A stretch of 54,762 nt of DNA from Lachnospiraceae bacterium (GCA_017561085.1 JAFZDQ010000008.1:1-54762), one strand, 5' to 3'. Counted from the first letter of the stretch, positions 1-9,673 are shown. Numbers and translations: made by a program. Notes: generated by a model from the letters alone, not told the origin.

Positions 1-194
1 ACTCGAACAGTAAATCTGATTACATTATTATATATTTTTCAAAAATCTACAATAGGTAGGTTTATTAAAGTTACCCATTTTTAGGAATAAAAATTTTCTC
101 AAAAACTTTTAAAAAGTACTTGACTTACATTAGCAAGATTTGTCTAACAGCCCGACACCCCAAAAAGTAAAAATAGAAAATCTCGCTCTTTTTA
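1..194. other. AT-rich region downstream of the phosphoesterase gene
   Basis: No gene is visible here. The stretch is AT-rich and lies beyond the stop codon of the minus-strand phosphoesterase gene. I looked for a hairpin followed by a T-run on the minus strand and found no convincing terminator. A TTGACT near 119-124 resembles a -35 box on the plus strand, but no good -10 or gene follows it. Confidence 0.4.
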
Positions 195-1052
195 TCAAAA
201 TATGACTTCTTCATAGGCCTGTTTCCAGATACTTTCCGGAATCTCCGGCCAGTTGCAAACTCCCGTCTGCTCTTCACACAGCGCCATGGCTCTGCTTAAA
301 ACCACACCGTGGGAGCGGTCGCCTCCCTTCAATAGGCTCTCCGTCACCTTGGTCCAATAGGGCGCCTGTTCATAAAGCTTCTCGCTTTTCATTTCCTCAA
401 TCACCTTTGATGTATCATAAGGTATGGACAAATACTCCGGCTCCCATGCGCCGTCTTTCCCGTGAAGAATCATGCACTGGGCACAACCGCTGCCATCTAA
501 GGAAAGTCCCACGGAACCGGGATTTAAAACGGTTTTCCCGTGCTCCTTCTCGCGAACTACCCGATGGGTGTGTCCGCACAGGATATAGTCCTCTTCAACT
601 TCCGCAAAAATCTCTTCGTTTACGGGATTTCCCGGAATAATATCTTCCCTCACGGCTCTGGGTGAACCGTGACAAATCCGGAGCGCAGGCAGCCCTTCAA
701 ATTCCACCCGCATAGTGGTAGGAAGCTTCTCAAAATAGGTTAAATCCGTTTCCCTGGTATGTCTGAAACCATAACGGATCATCCCGATGGTACTGGGATA
801 AGGGTCCCAGGCAGGATTTTCGCCTCCGATTCCCCTCATCTGATATTCTTCTTTATTCCCTCTGAGGATGTAACAGGGTATCTCCTTCTGCAGGGCATAA
901 AGCTTATCCAACGTCCTTTCCGGACAGGGAAACTCCCCGATATAATCCCCCAGAAAAATATAGGCATCAATCTCTTTATTCTTGAAAGAATCAAGACACG
1001 CTTCCAGCGCCGTATGGTTACTGTGGATATCCGACAAAACTGCGATATTCAT
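195..1052 (-). CDS. calcineurin-like metallophosphoesterase
   Basis: This is a 285-residue cytoplasmic metallophosphoesterase of the YfcE/MJ0936-like branch. The N-terminus carries the metal-binding D-x-H in SDIHSN, followed by GD in LGDYIGE, a GN-x-E site (GNKEEY, where many relatives have GNHE), CHGSP and the C-terminal GHTH with NPGSVG. These are all the expected di-metal ligands, so it is probably active on a phosphodiester or phosphomonoester; the substrate cannot be read from sequence. The ATG is preceded by AGAGGA, which overlaps the end of uvrC 3 bases upstream, so the two are translationally linked. A link to DNA repair is suggested only by position. Confidence 0.85.
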   Translation of the reverse strand: MNIAVLSDIHSNHTALEACLDSFKNKEIDAYIFLGDYIGEFPCPERTLDKLYALQKEIPCYILRGNKEEYQMRGIGGENPAWDPYPSTIGMIRYGFRHTRETDLTYFEKLPTTMRVEFEGLPALRICHGSPRAVREDIIPGNPVNEEIFAEVEEDYILCGHTHRVVREKEHGKTVLNPGSVGLSLDGSGCAQCMILHGKDGAWEPEYLSIPYDTSKVIEEMKSEKLYEQAPYWTKVTESLLKGGDRSHGVVLSRAMALCEEQTGVCNWPEIPESIWKQAYEEVIF

Positions 1053-1055
1053 TGT

Positions 1056-2921
1056 TTATTCCTCTTTTCTGAAAAATTCGTAAATCCCCTTTGCAATATG
1101 CTCCGGAATTTCCGGCACCTTGGCAAGGGTTTCCACATCGGCACTTTTTATTTCCTCAATTGACTTAAAATGCTTCATCAGGGCTTTCCGTCTGGCAGGA
1201 CCCACGCCGGGAATTTCATCCAGCACGGACTTCACCTGAGACTTACTCCTAAGGGAACGGTGATACTCAATGGCAAAGCGGTGGGCCTCATCCTGGATAC
1301 GGGTAATCAGTTTAAAACCTTCGCTGTCCCTTTCTATGGGAATCTCCTGATTCTCAAAATAAAGCCCTCTGGTGCGGTGGTTATCATCCTTTACCATACC
1401 GCAAACAGGAATGTTAATCCCCAGCTCCGCAAGCACGCTAAGGGCAATATTCACCTGCCCCTTTCCGCCGTCCATCATAATCAGGTCCGGAAACTTGGTA
1501 AAACTGCCGAACTCATTGTCCATCTCTTTTTCGGCAAGTTCCTTCTTCTCTTCCATACCGTGGGTAAAACGCCTGGTGAGCACTTCCTTCATGCAGGCGT
1601 AATCATCCGGTCCCGTGACGCTCTTGATGCGGAATTTACGGTAATCACTGCGCTTGGGTTTTCCTTTTTCATAAACCACCATGGAACCTACATTGGCAAA
1701 ACCGCTGATATTGGAAATATCGTAAGCTTCCATACGGCTTACATCATTAAGTCCCAAAAGATGACCGATTTCCTTGGCTGCGCCGATGGTACGGCCTTCT
1801 TCCCTGCGGATTCTTTCTTTGTCCTGACTGAGAACCAGATGGGCATTTTTCGCTGCCAGCTCCACCAATTTTTCCTTGCTGCCGATTTTGGGCACACGGA
1901 TATAAACCCTGGCGCCCTTGCGCTTCGTCAGCCACTGCTCTATGACTTCTACATCCTCTATTTCTTCCTGCAACATCAGTTCCCTGGGGATAAAAGGTGT
2001 CCCCGCATAAAACTGTTTCACGAAATCAAGCAGAATCTGTCCTCGGGGCGTCTGTGACACATGCGTCATATAAAAATGTTCCCGCCCGATTAACTTACCG
2101 CCGCGCACAAAAAACACCTGCACCACTGCATCGTTTTCATCACTTGCAAGGGCAATCACATCCTTATCCTCTCCGTCGGAGTCCGTAATTTTTTGTTTGG
2201 ACGCAATCTGCTTTACGCTGTTATACAAATCACGGTAGCGGATGGCTTCTTCAAATTCCAAATCATCGGAAGCCTGCTGCATCTTTTTCTCTAATTCCTT
2301 AAGGGTTGCCTGATAACTTCCGTTTAAGAAATCCAGGGCCTTTTTCACATTTTCCGCGTAGGCTTCCTTGGAAATATTTCCCTGACAGGGGGCCAGACAC
2401 TGCTTAATATGGTAATTTAAGCAGGCTCTGTCATTGCCGCAATCCTTGGGGAGATTTCTGTTACAGGTACGAAGCTGATACAATTTATTAATCAGCTCAA
2501 TGGTATCCTTCACTGCCGCCGCGCTGGTATATGGCCCGAAATATTTAGAGTGATCCTTTTTCATCATGCGGGAAAAAAGCACCCTGGGATACTCCTCCCC
2601 CATGGTCACCTTGATATAAGGATAGGTTTTATCATCCTTCAACAAAGTATTGTACTTGGGGCTGTGCTCCTTAATCAGGTTGTTTTCCAGCACCAGTGCC
2701 TCTAACTCCGAATCTGTTACGATGTACTCAAAACGTGCAATCAAACTGACCATCTTGTCAATCTGAGGTCCCCGGCCGATGTTGGCTCTGAAATAGGAAC
2801 GTACACGATTGCGCAAATTTATGGCTTTTCCCACATAAATAATATTGTCCGCTTCATCATGCATGATATAAACCCCCGGCTGCCCGGGAAGTTTTTTCAG
2901 TTCTTCTTGAATATCAAACAT
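1056..2921 (-). CDS. uvrC: UvrC, excinuclease ABC subunit C
   Basis: UvrC makes the dual incisions on either side of a lesion in nucleotide excision repair after UvrA and UvrB have loaded. At 621 residues it has the normal family length. The GIY-YIG nuclease domain is at the N-terminus (GVYIMH, then [11 protein letters not shown]), a UVR motif that contacts UvrB lies near residues 205-240, the RNase H-like second nuclease domain is in the middle ([16 protein letters not shown]), and helix-hairpin-helix repeats ([10 protein letters not shown]) end the protein. The start has AAAGGG seven bases upstream. It lies between a small membrane protein gene and the phosphoesterase, while its partners uvrA and uvrB are about 33 kb away in a separate operon. 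Confidence 0.97.
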   Translation of the reverse strand: MFDIQEELKKLPGQPGVYIMHDEADNIIYVGKAINLRNRVRSYFRANIGRGPQIDKMVSLIARFEYIVTDSELEALVLENNLIKEHSPKYNTLLKDDKTYPYIKVTMGEEYPRVLFSRMMKKDHSKYFGPYTSAAAVKDTIELINKLYQLRTCNRNLPKDCGNDRACLNYHIKQCLAPCQGNISKEAYAENVKKALDFLNGSYQATLKELEKKMQQASDDLEFEEAIRYRDLYNSVKQIASKQKITDSDGEDKDVIALASDENDAVVQVFFVRGGKLIGREHFYMTHVSQTPRGQILLDFVKQFYAGTPFIPRELMLQEEIEDVEVIEQWLTKRKGARVYIRVPKIGSKEKLVELAAKNAHLVLSQDKERIRREEGRTIGAAKEIGHLLGLNDVSRMEAYDISNISGFANVGSMVVYEKGKPKRSDYRKFRIKSVTGPDDYACMKEVLTRRFTHGMEEKKELAEKEMDNEFGSFTKFPDLIMMDGGKGQVNIALSVLAELGINIPVCGMVKDDNHRTRGLYFENQEIPIERDSEGFKLITRIQDEAHRFAIEYHRSLRSKSQVKSVLDEIPGVGPARRKALMKHFKSIEEIKSADVETLAKVPEIPEHIAKGIYEFFRKEE

Positions 2922-2933
2922 AAATTACCCTTT

Positions 2934-3380
2934 CTAAATCACATCATTTGCTTTCAAGACTGCAAGTACAATGCCAAGTATCAGCCCCAGGGTATAGCCG
3001 ATCGCCATTTCCCGGCTCCAACAAAGATACGCCTCCGAAACCAGGTCCATCTCGCCTTTTCGCGAAATTTCATATCTAACCTCTACCTGCTCGCCTACCG
3101 CCAGCTTACGGTTTTTCAGTTCCGCTTCTTTCGTATACTCTGTTCCGTTCACCCAAAAGGAAACCAGATATTTGTGATAGGTGCGATATCTGGGCACCCC
3201 GATGGTTGCACTTCCCGTTTTCAATCTCATATCACCCAAATCTTCCAGAATTACCGCAGTTCCCCTTTCAGCCTGCCTATACAACTTCGCAGTGCCCAGG
3301 TAGGTCAGCACATACAACAGATAGATTGCGGCAAAAATCAATATAATAATTCCGATAAAGATATACCCAATAAAATTCAT
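2934..3380 (-). CDS. small membrane protein, DUF3592-like
   Basis: A 148-residue protein with an N-terminal membrane helix (about residues 3-27), a soluble beta-rich middle containing the segment YLVSFWVNG, and a second hydrophobic helix at the C-terminus. This layout resembles DUF3592-type proteins, whose role is not established. I chose the internal ATG because GAGGGAG lies seven bases before it; an earlier in-frame ATG 33 bases upstream has no such site. It sits 12 bases before uvrC and 10 bases after the esterase gene, so it is probably co-transcribed with both. Confidence 0.7.
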   Translation of the reverse strand: MNFIGYIFIGIIILIFAAIYLLYVLTYLGTAKLYRQAERGTAVILEDLGDMRLKTGSATIGVPRYRTYHKYLVSFWVNGTEYTKEAELKNRKLAVGEQVEVRYEISRKGEMDLVSEAYLCWSREMAIGYTLGLILGIVLAVLKANDVI

Positions 3381-3423
3381 CTGTATTTCTCCCTCACTTT
3401 TTGATGGCACCAAAACCGGCTGC

Positions 3424-4308
3424 TTATTTTTGCGTATCCAAAAACTCCAGTATCAACGCATTCACATCAATTCCGGTTATGGCTTCATCCGGCCAGGAGT
3501 GACGTCCATCCTTCACCCAGAGATGCCACACCTGCTTCTTATCACCGGCTTTGGTATATTTCAGCAATTCAGAGGCTTTCCCGATTTCCGCAGTCTCTAC
3601 TTCTGTTAATCCGGCAGATTCTGCCAGGTATTCCATCACCGTTTCGATTGCAGGGGACTTCGCAAACTTCGCACTGCCGTCCCTGTCTTTCGGCACTACA
3701 TCATCCTTTTCTCCCGTAATTTGGAAAAAACTTATATCGTTTTGCCCATTTGCATTTTCCCAAATTTGTTGCGGCATCATTCCCGCCACACTGACTGCGG
3801 CAGTATAAGTATCGGCAGCCTCCATTGCCAGCCGATGTGTCATAAATCCGCCGTTACTGAATCCTACCGCAAAAGTTCTTTTCTTATCAAAACCATATTC
3901 TCTTTGCAAATACTTGGTTAATTCCACTAAAAAATCTACATCTTTGTTTCCTTCGTTTCCAAGTCCGGAATTCCAGCCCGTAGAGGCGGTTGCATCATTG
4001 GGCGCCGGCGCACCGGTCACATAAACTACCCCGTATCCGCAAGGAACTGCATCGTCTTCAAAATGAACCATACTCCGGAAACTTTCTGCTGTGTTTCCAT
4101 ATCCATGAAGCATCACCACCAAAGGTGCATTCTTAGTTGCTTCCGGCAAATCCAAAATATAATCATGCTTCACCCCATCATAAGTACAGGTATAAGCCGA
4201 CTCAGACTCTTGCACAATCTCTTCTATCCCGAAAGGATTTTTTCCGCCGCATCCGCTTAATAAGAACAAAGCGCTCACACATATCCCCAAAAATATCCTT
4301 GTTTTCAT
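3424..4308 (-). CDS. secreted esterase lipoprotein (PHB depolymerase/feruloyl esterase-like)
   Basis: A 294-residue predicted lipoprotein: Lys/Arg start, hydrophobic core and lipobox LLSGC place a lipidated cysteine near residue 20. The mature part is an alpha/beta hydrolase. It has an oxyanion-type segment VVMLHGYGN, the nucleophile elbow GFSNGG, an acid-bearing loop around EKDDVVP and a late histidine in GRHSWP. This arrangement matches the LpqC/CE1-like family, whose members hydrolyse polyester or acyl-carbohydrate esters; the real substrate is unknown. The start with AGAAGGGA just upstream was chosen over an ATG seven codons earlier. The gene begins right after the ftsH terminator, so it probably heads the operon with the small membrane protein, uvrC and the phosphoesterase. 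Confidence 0.8.
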   Translation of the reverse strand: MKTRIFLGICVSALFLLSGCGGKNPFGIEEIVQESESAYTCTYDGVKHDYILDLPEATKNAPLVVMLHGYGNTAESFRSMVHFEDDAVPCGYGVVYVTGAPAPNDATASTGWNSGLGNEGNKDVDFLVELTKYLQREYGFDKKRTFAVGFSNGGFMTHRLAMEAADTYTAAVSVAGMMPQQIWENANGQNDISFFQITGEKDDVVPKDRDGSAKFAKSPAIETVMEYLAESAGLTEVETAEIGKASELLKYTKAGDKKQVWHLWVKDGRHSWPDEAITGIDVNALILEFLDTQK

Positions 4309-4329
4309 TATTCCCTTCTCCCAACTCAT

Positions 4330-4365
4330 ATAAGAAAAAGGATTCTTATTTTAAGAATCCTTTTC
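4330..4365 (-). terminator. rho-independent terminator after ftsH
   Basis: A perfect 13-bp inverted repeat (4336-4348 and 4352-4364, three-base loop) with arms AAAAGGATTCTTA and its complement. On the minus strand the stem runs into TTTTTC, so it should end the DUF1846-ftsH transcript just before the esterase gene. Confidence 0.85.
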
Positions 4366-4407
4366 ATCATAATCATAACATTATCCTATCAACTTTTAAA
4401 GGTTATT

Positions 4408-6669
4408 TTACAGCATATCCGTTCCCGAAAAGCGTCCTTTGGGTTTTGCATCGGCATTCTGATTTCCCAGTCTGTCAGCAAAGGTTTCACCAAAGGAAGG
4501 CTGTATGTCTTCCGGAGAATTTTCCGTATCAGTTTCTGCCTCATCAGTCGCAGGGACTTCAGCTCCCGTTCCCGCGTCCTCTTCAACAGCACTTTCCGCA
4601 TCTCCTTCAACAGACGCTTCAGCCGTTGTATCCGCTGATGCTTCTTCTGATGCTTCCGCTGTTGTTTCAGCGGTTGTATCTTCTGCTTTCGCCTTCTCTT
4701 TATCTTCTTCCTCAGGCTCGGGAATTCCTTTTTCCTGACGGTAAATCTTCATAAATTCCTTGCCGCTGATGGTTTCTTTTTCAATCAGATGGGCTGCCAG
4801 CTTATCCATCAGTTCACGGTTGCCGGAAAGAAGTTCCTTGGCTTCGTCGTAGCATGCCTTTAAGGTTTCCATGACTTCCGTATCCACATCTGCCGCTGTC
4901 CTGTCACTACAGGTCAGTCTCGCGCCGCCACCCAAATATTCATGTTCAATGGTAGCAAGGCCCATCAGTCCGAAACGCTTACTCATACCGAAACGGGTAA
5001 TCATATTGGTAACAATATTGGTTGCCTGCTCGATATCGTTGGCAGCACCGGTGGTTACATTACCGAATACGATTTCTTCTGCGGCACGGCCGCCAAGAAG
5101 GCTCACCAGTCTGTCGTGAAGCTCTGCTTCTGTCTGGAGATATTTTTCCTCCTCCGGCACATGCATAACATAACCAAGGGCTCCCATGGTTCTGGGGACA
5201 ATGGTAATCTTCTGAACGGGCTCAGAGTTTTTCTGAAGGGCACTGATCAGTGCATGACCAACCTCATGATAAGAAACAATCTTACGCTCTTCCTGGCTCA
5301 TGATACGGTCTTTCTTCTCTTTACCAACCAGTACCTGCTCTACTGCATCAAATAAATCCTTCTGGGATACATATTCCCTTCCGTGCTGAACGGCATTAAT
5401 GGCTGCTTCGTTAATCATATTAGCCAGGTCCGCACCTACCGCACCGCTGGTGGCAAGGGCAATGGCATCCAAATCCACGCTTTCATCCAAATGTACATCC
5501 TTGGCATGCACCTTGAGAATCTCTACGCGGCCCTTTAAGTCGGGCTTATCTACGATAATTCTTCTGTCAAAACGGCCCGGACGAAGGAGCGCTTTATCCA
5601 GAATCTCAGGGCGGTTGGTGGCACCAAGTACCAAAATACCCTTGGAAGTATCAAAACCATCCATTTCGGAAAGCAGCTGGTTTAAGGTCTGCTCTCTTTC
5701 TTCGTTTCCGCCGCCGTACTTGCTGTCACGGCTTCGTCCGATGGCATCTATTTCATCAATAAAGATAATACAAGGTGCATTCTTGGTTGCTTCCTTAAAT
5801 AAATCCCTTACACGGGAAGCACCTACACCAACATATAATTCAATAAAATCAGAACCGGACAGGGAAAAGAAGGGAACCTTCGCCTCGCCTGCCACGGCCT
5901 TGGCAAGTAATGTCTTGCCGGTACCGGGAGGTCCTACCAAAAGGGCACCTTTGGGAAGCTTCGCACCGATTTTGGCATACTTACCGGGATTATGCAGGAA
6001 ATCCACTACTTCCTGAAGGGATTCTTTGGCTTCATCTTCACCGGCTACATCCTTAAAAGAAATCCCTGTCTCCTTCTGGACATAAACCTTAGCATTACTC
6101 TTGCCGACACCCATGGGGCCGCCACCCTTAGACATTTTACGGAACAAAAAGCTAAGAAGTACCCACATCAGCAGAATCGGCACTACATAGGTCAGTAAAA
6201 AGCTGATAACCATGCTGGAACCGTCAGCCACCTGCCCCTTTACAGGCACATCATTTTCAAGAAGCCTTTGGGTAATGGTGTCGTCATCTTCTATCCGGCC
6301 GGTAAAGTAGGTCATCGTCGGACCATTGCCGTAAAGAAGGTTCATAATATTCGGTTCCTTCTTTTCGCTAACCGGTGTAATCAGTACACGGTCGGAGGCA
6401 ATCTCGACGGATTCCACCTTGCCGGATTCCAGCATCTCCACAAATTCATTGTAACTGATTTCTTTTTCTGTTTCCCCCGCAATTATCTTCATGAAACTGC
6501 TCATGAAAAGAAGGGTCACAAGTGCTGCAATCAAAAATAAAATGACACTTTGTTTCTTGGGGTTTTTACCGCTTCCGGGACCACCCTGGCCACCGGACTG
6601 GTTTCCATTGCTTCCATGACCTGCGCCGTTCTGGCCTCCGTCAAATTTGTTCAAATTGTTTTCACTCAT
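4408..6669 (-). CDS. ftsH: FtsH, ATP-dependent membrane zinc metalloprotease
   Basis: FtsH extracts and degrades membrane and regulatory proteins as a membrane-anchored hexamer. The order is: Gly/Asn/Gln-rich cytoplasmic head (1-38), membrane helix (about 41-63), extracytoplasmic domain, second helix (about 154-176), AAA module with Walker A GPPGTGKT (246-253), Walker B IIFIDEID (301-308) and the SRH, then the protease domain with zinc site HEVGH (468-472; HEAGH in many homologues). At 753 residues it is about 100 longer than usual: from residue 650 the protein carries an acidic Ala/Thr/Glu-rich tail. Its ATG directly follows the stop of the DUF1846 gene, with GGAAAGAG inside that gene as ribosome binding site. 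Confidence 0.96.
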   Translation of the reverse strand: MSENNLNKFDGGQNGAGHGSNGNQSGGQGGPGSGKNPKKQSVILFLIAALVTLLFMSSFMKIIAGETEKEISYNEFVEMLESGKVESVEIASDRVLITPVSEKKEPNIMNLLYGNGPTMTYFTGRIEDDDTITQRLLENDVPVKGQVADGSSMVISFLLTYVVPILLMWVLLSFLFRKMSKGGGPMGVGKSNAKVYVQKETGISFKDVAGEDEAKESLQEVVDFLHNPGKYAKIGAKLPKGALLVGPPGTGKTLLAKAVAGEAKVPFFSLSGSDFIELYVGVGASRVRDLFKEATKNAPCIIFIDEIDAIGRSRDSKYGGGNEEREQTLNQLLSEMDGFDTSKGILVLGATNRPEILDKALLRPGRFDRRIIVDKPDLKGRVEILKVHAKDVHLDESVDLDAIALATSGAVGADLANMINEAAINAVQHGREYVSQKDLFDAVEQVLVGKEKKDRIMSQEERKIVSYHEVGHALISALQKNSEPVQKITIVPRTMGALGYVMHVPEEEKYLQTEAELHDRLVSLLGGRAAEEIVFGNVTTGAANDIEQATNIVTNMITRFGMSKRFGLMGLATIEHEYLGGGARLTCSDRTAADVDTEVMETLKACYDEAKELLSGNRELMDKLAAHLIEKETISGKEFMKIYRQEKGIPEPEEEDKEKAKAEDTTAETTAEASEEASADTTAEASVEGDAESAVEEDAGTGAEVPATDEAETDTENSPEDIQPSFGETFADRLGNQNADAKPKGRFSGTDML

Positions 6670-8145
6670 TTAAATACTACTCTTTCCTTTTTTAATCGGT
6701 TCACTGGTTAAATCCACGCCCAATCTCTTAAACGTCTTAATATCCACTTCCGAAAGCATAACAGAGGTATGCACCTGACAGCCTTTCAGCTTCGGCAGCT
6801 GTTCCAATGCTTTCCTTGCATTTGCATCGTTAAGGGCTGAAATGGAAAGTGCAATTAAAACTTCGTCTGTATGGAGACGGGGGTTTTTACCGCCCAGATA
6901 TTTCGTCTTCAGTTCCTGGATAGGCTCAATGGCTTCGGGAGATATCAAATGGGCGTCATCATCTACCTCTCCCAAGAACTTTAATGTATTTAACAACAGG
7001 GCTGCAGACGCACCCAAAAGATCCGTGGTCTTAGAAGTAATGATGGTTCCGTCCGCAAGTTCAATTGCCGCACAGGGAACGCCAAGTTCTTCTGCCCTTC
7101 TCTTGGCCGCAACGGTTACCTTACGGTCATCCGTGGTAATCTTGGCCTGATTCATCAAAAGTTCTATTTTGTACACGTCGTTTTCTTTGGATTTACCATC
7201 CACAACACCGGTCTTAGCCGCATAATATCTGCGGATAATTTCCATATAAGATGCTTCCTTGCAGGCTTCATCATCTATGATACAGTTCCCCACCATATTT
7301 ACGCCCATATCCGTCGGGGACTTGTAAGGATTCTCTCCGTAGATTCCTTCAAAAATCGCATTCAGCACGGGGAAAATTTCAATGTCACGGTTGTAATTTA
7401 CCGTGGTCTCCCCATAAGCTTCCAAATGGAAGGGGTCAATCATATTCACATCATTCAAATCTGCGGTAGCCGCTTCATACGCCAGATTGATGGGATGCTT
7501 CAGGGGGATATTCCAAATAGGGAATGTCTCGTATTTCGCATAACCGGCCTTAATGCCGCGCTTATTATCATGATAAAGCTGGGATAAGCAGGTTGCCATC
7601 TTTCCGCTGCCGGGACCGGGCGCCGTCACCACCACAAGAGGTCTCGTGGTTTCAATATATTCATTCTTGCCAAAGCCCTCATCACTGACAATGAGCGGAA
7701 TATTCGCAGGATATCCTTCAATGGTATAATGCAGGTAAACCTTGACATTTTTCTTTTCCAGTCTTTCTTTGAATTCCGCTGCACGGAGCTGACCGGCATA
7801 ATGGGTCAGTACCACGCTGCCCACATAAATACCTCTGTCTTCAAATTCTTTAATCAGACGCTGAACATCCACATCATAGGTAATGCCAAGGTCGCCCCTG
7901 ATTTTATTCTTTTCAATATCGGCTGCATTTATTACAATTACAATTTCAGCCCTGTCAGAAAGTTTCATCAGCATACGGAGCTTACTGTCCGGTTCAAACC
8001 CCGGAAGCACTCTGGACGCATGGAAATCATCAAATAATTTCCCACCAAATTCCAGGTACAATTTGTCACCGAATTTGTTAATTCTCTCTTCAATATGCTC
8101 TGACTGCATCTGTAAATATTTTTCGTTATCAAATCCAATTCTCAT
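6670..8145 (-). CDS. DUF1846 family protein
   Basis: A 491-residue soluble protein of the DUF1846 family, which is conserved in Firmicutes and has no settled function. The N-terminus (GFDNEKYL, EHIEERI) and the segment LYLEFGGKL are typical of the family. Around residues 171-183 the run APGPGSGKMATC looks like a P-loop, but a Met replaces the usual Ser/Thr after the lysine, so nucleotide binding is only a possibility. It has GGAGCGA upstream and is directly followed by ftsH with no gap, which suggests the two are made together. I see no membrane segment or export signal. Confidence 0.88.
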   Translation of the reverse strand: MRIGFDNEKYLQMQSEHIEERINKFGDKLYLEFGGKLFDDFHASRVLPGFEPDSKLRMLMKLSDRAEIVIVINAADIEKNKIRGDLGITYDVDVQRLIKEFEDRGIYVGSVVLTHYAGQLRAAEFKERLEKKNVKVYLHYTIEGYPANIPLIVSDEGFGKNEYIETTRPLVVVTAPGPGSGKMATCLSQLYHDNKRGIKAGYAKYETFPIWNIPLKHPINLAYEAATADLNDVNMIDPFHLEAYGETTVNYNRDIEIFPVLNAIFEGIYGENPYKSPTDMGVNMVGNCIIDDEACKEASYMEIIRRYYAAKTGVVDGKSKENDVYKIELLMNQAKITTDDRKVTVAAKRRAEELGVPCAAIELADGTIITSKTTDLLGASAALLLNTLKFLGEVDDDAHLISPEAIEPIQELKTKYLGGKNPRLHTDEVLIALSISALNDANARKALEQLPKLKGCQVHTSVMLSEVDIKTFKRLGVDLTSEPIKKGKSSI

Positions 8146-8206
8146 CTTTTCGCTCCGTCAAACTGTTATCAGCACAAATTATGGCTATTATTACATATCG
8201 TTTTTT

Positions 8207-8212
8207 ATTTTA
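8207..8212 (-). promoter_or_regulatory. probable promoter -10 for DUF1846-ftsH
   Basis: On the minus strand the bases read TGC-TAAAAT, an extended -10 element, about 60 bases before the DUF1846 start. The -35 region 17 bases further up is poor, which is tolerated by extended -10 promoters. Confidence 0.4.
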
Positions 8213-8290
8213 GCACAAACATTTTAATTATTCCATAAAAAAGCAATGAAGAAATCTCAAATTTTTATAAATTTTTCTTTCTACTTTTAA

Positions 8291-8319
8291 TTGTAGTTTT
8301 TAATCTCTTGTCTTATACT
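8291..8319 (+). promoter_or_regulatory. sigma-A type promoter for the CLC transporter gene
   Basis: TTGTAG (8291-8296) and TATACT (8314-8319) are separated by exactly 17 bases and lie 68 bases before the start codon. The leader in between shows no recognisable riboswitch. Confidence 0.6.
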
Positions 8320-8386
8320 GAAATCAATGTAAAACCGTTTTTTGCAATGAAGCACACTTCCCATACGGTCAGAAAAAGGAGTTCTT

Positions 8387-9658
8387 ATGCAGCAAGCCAA
8401 AGAAATGCTCAAAAATTATTATAAAAAGAGTCTCGCAACCATCGGCATCCTGTTAAAATGGCTGCTCATCAGCACCGGCATCGGTTTGCTGGTAGGCCTT
8501 GTCAGCTCCCTGTTCGGGCATGCCCTTGTGTGGGCCGGTACCTTCAGGGGAAATCATCCTTATATTTTATTACTGCTTCCCGTTGCCGGACTTTTGATCG
8601 TCTTTTTATATAAGTTTTTTAAAAATGATGACGACAGAGGCACCAATCTGGTCATCTCTTCCATCCATTCTTCCGCAAATATTCCGCTAAAGACTGCACC
8701 GCTTATCTTTATTTCCGCGGTGCTTACCCATCTGTTCGGCGGTTCTGCCGGAAGAGAAGGGGCTGCCATCCAGCTGGGCGGAAGTATTTCAAACGCCCTC
8801 GGAAAGGTTATCAAATTAAACGAAAACGACCAAAGAATTATTATCATGTGCGGTATGAGCGCCGGCTTTTCCGCGCTTTTCGGCACACCCATGGCTGCTG
8901 CCATTTTTGCGTTAGAGGTCATCAGTATCGGTATCATGCATTATTCCGCCCTGGTGCCCTGCGTGACCGCCTCCATGATTGCCCACTTTGTGGCAACTCT
9001 GCTGCAGGTAGAGCCGGAAGCCTTTTCCGTGGCGACGATTCCTGCAATTGACCCGGTTAACTTTTTTAAATTCATTCTGTTCGGCGCGCTGGTGGGCGGT
9101 ATCAGTATTGTATTTTGTATTTTCCTGCACACCGCTGAAACCCTTTATAAGCATTTCATCAAAAACCCCTATTGGCGGATTTTTGTTGCGGGTATTCTCG
9201 TGATTTTACTGACACTGATTTTCCGGACTGATTTTTATTTAGGCTCCGGCCAGAACATCATTGAACAGATTTTCCACACGGAACAGGTTGTCCCCTATGC
9301 TTTCCTGCTGAAAATCATTTTCACCTCGGTTACCTTGGGTGCCGGCTTTAAGGGCGGAGAAATCATCCCTTCCCTTTGTATCGGTGCTGCTTTCGGATGT
9401 GTACTTGCTCCCATCCTCGGACTGCCGGTGACGCTGGTTGCAGCCTGTGGTATGGTGGGACTGTTTTGCGGCGTTACCAACTGCCCCATTACCTCCCTTC
9501 TTATTTCTTTCGAATTATTCGGATTTGAAGGAATGCCGTACTACTTAACCACCATCGCTGTCAGTTACATGCTTTCCGGTTATTATGGTTTGTACCACTC
9601 ACAGAAAATCATGTACTCCAAGACAGAAACCCATTTTGTGAACAAGGAAGCGCATTAA
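8387..9658 (+). CDS. CLC family anion channel/antiporter, possibly fluoride type
   Basis: A 423-residue polytopic membrane protein of the CLC superfamily. Visible signatures are GREG (122-125) with the gating glutamate E124, FGTPMAAAIFALE (the GxFxP-type helix) and GGEIIPSLCIG. The usual first motif GSGIP is absent; at its place stands GTNLV (85-89), followed by SSIHSSANIPL. That pattern resembles the fluoride/proton antiporter branch (CLC-F), which has GNNL-type motifs there, so fluoride export is a reasonable guess but not proven. AAGGAG lies five bases before the ATG. It stands alone between two minus-strand units with its own promoter. Confidence 0.88.
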   Translation: MQQAKEMLKNYYKKSLATIGILLKWLLISTGIGLLVGLVSSLFGHALVWAGTFRGNHPYILLLLPVAGLLIVFLYKFFKNDDDRGTNLVISSIHSSANIPLKTAPLIFISAVLTHLFGGSAGREGAAIQLGGSISNALGKVIKLNENDQRIIIMCGMSAGFSALFGTPMAAAIFALEVISIGIMHYSALVPCVTASMIAHFVATLLQVEPEAFSVATIPAIDPVNFFKFILFGALVGGISIVFCIFLHTAETLYKHFIKNPYWRIFVAGILVILLTLIFRTDFYLGSGQNIIEQIFHTEQVVPYAFLLKIIFTSVTLGAGFKGGEIIPSLCIGAAFGCVLAPILGLPVTLVAACGMVGLFCGVTNCPITSLLISFELFGFEGMPYYLTTIAVSYMLSGYYGLYHSQKIMYSKTETHFVNKEAH

Positions 9659-9673
9659 AAAACTCTAAGTAAA

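Noticed and set aside
119-150. Plus-strand promoter TTGACT ... TCTAAC
   Set aside because: The -10 is poor and no plus-strand gene follows; the only gene beyond is on the minus strand.
1170-2057. 295-residue plus-strand reading frame
   Set aside because: It lies wholly opposite uvrC, has no ribosome binding site and gives a sequence with no family look. It is a shadow of uvrC.
8146-8386. Fluoride riboswitch before the CLC gene
   Set aside because: I looked for the conserved fluoride-riboswitch core and pseudoknot partners and found no match; the transcribed leader is only about 60 bases.
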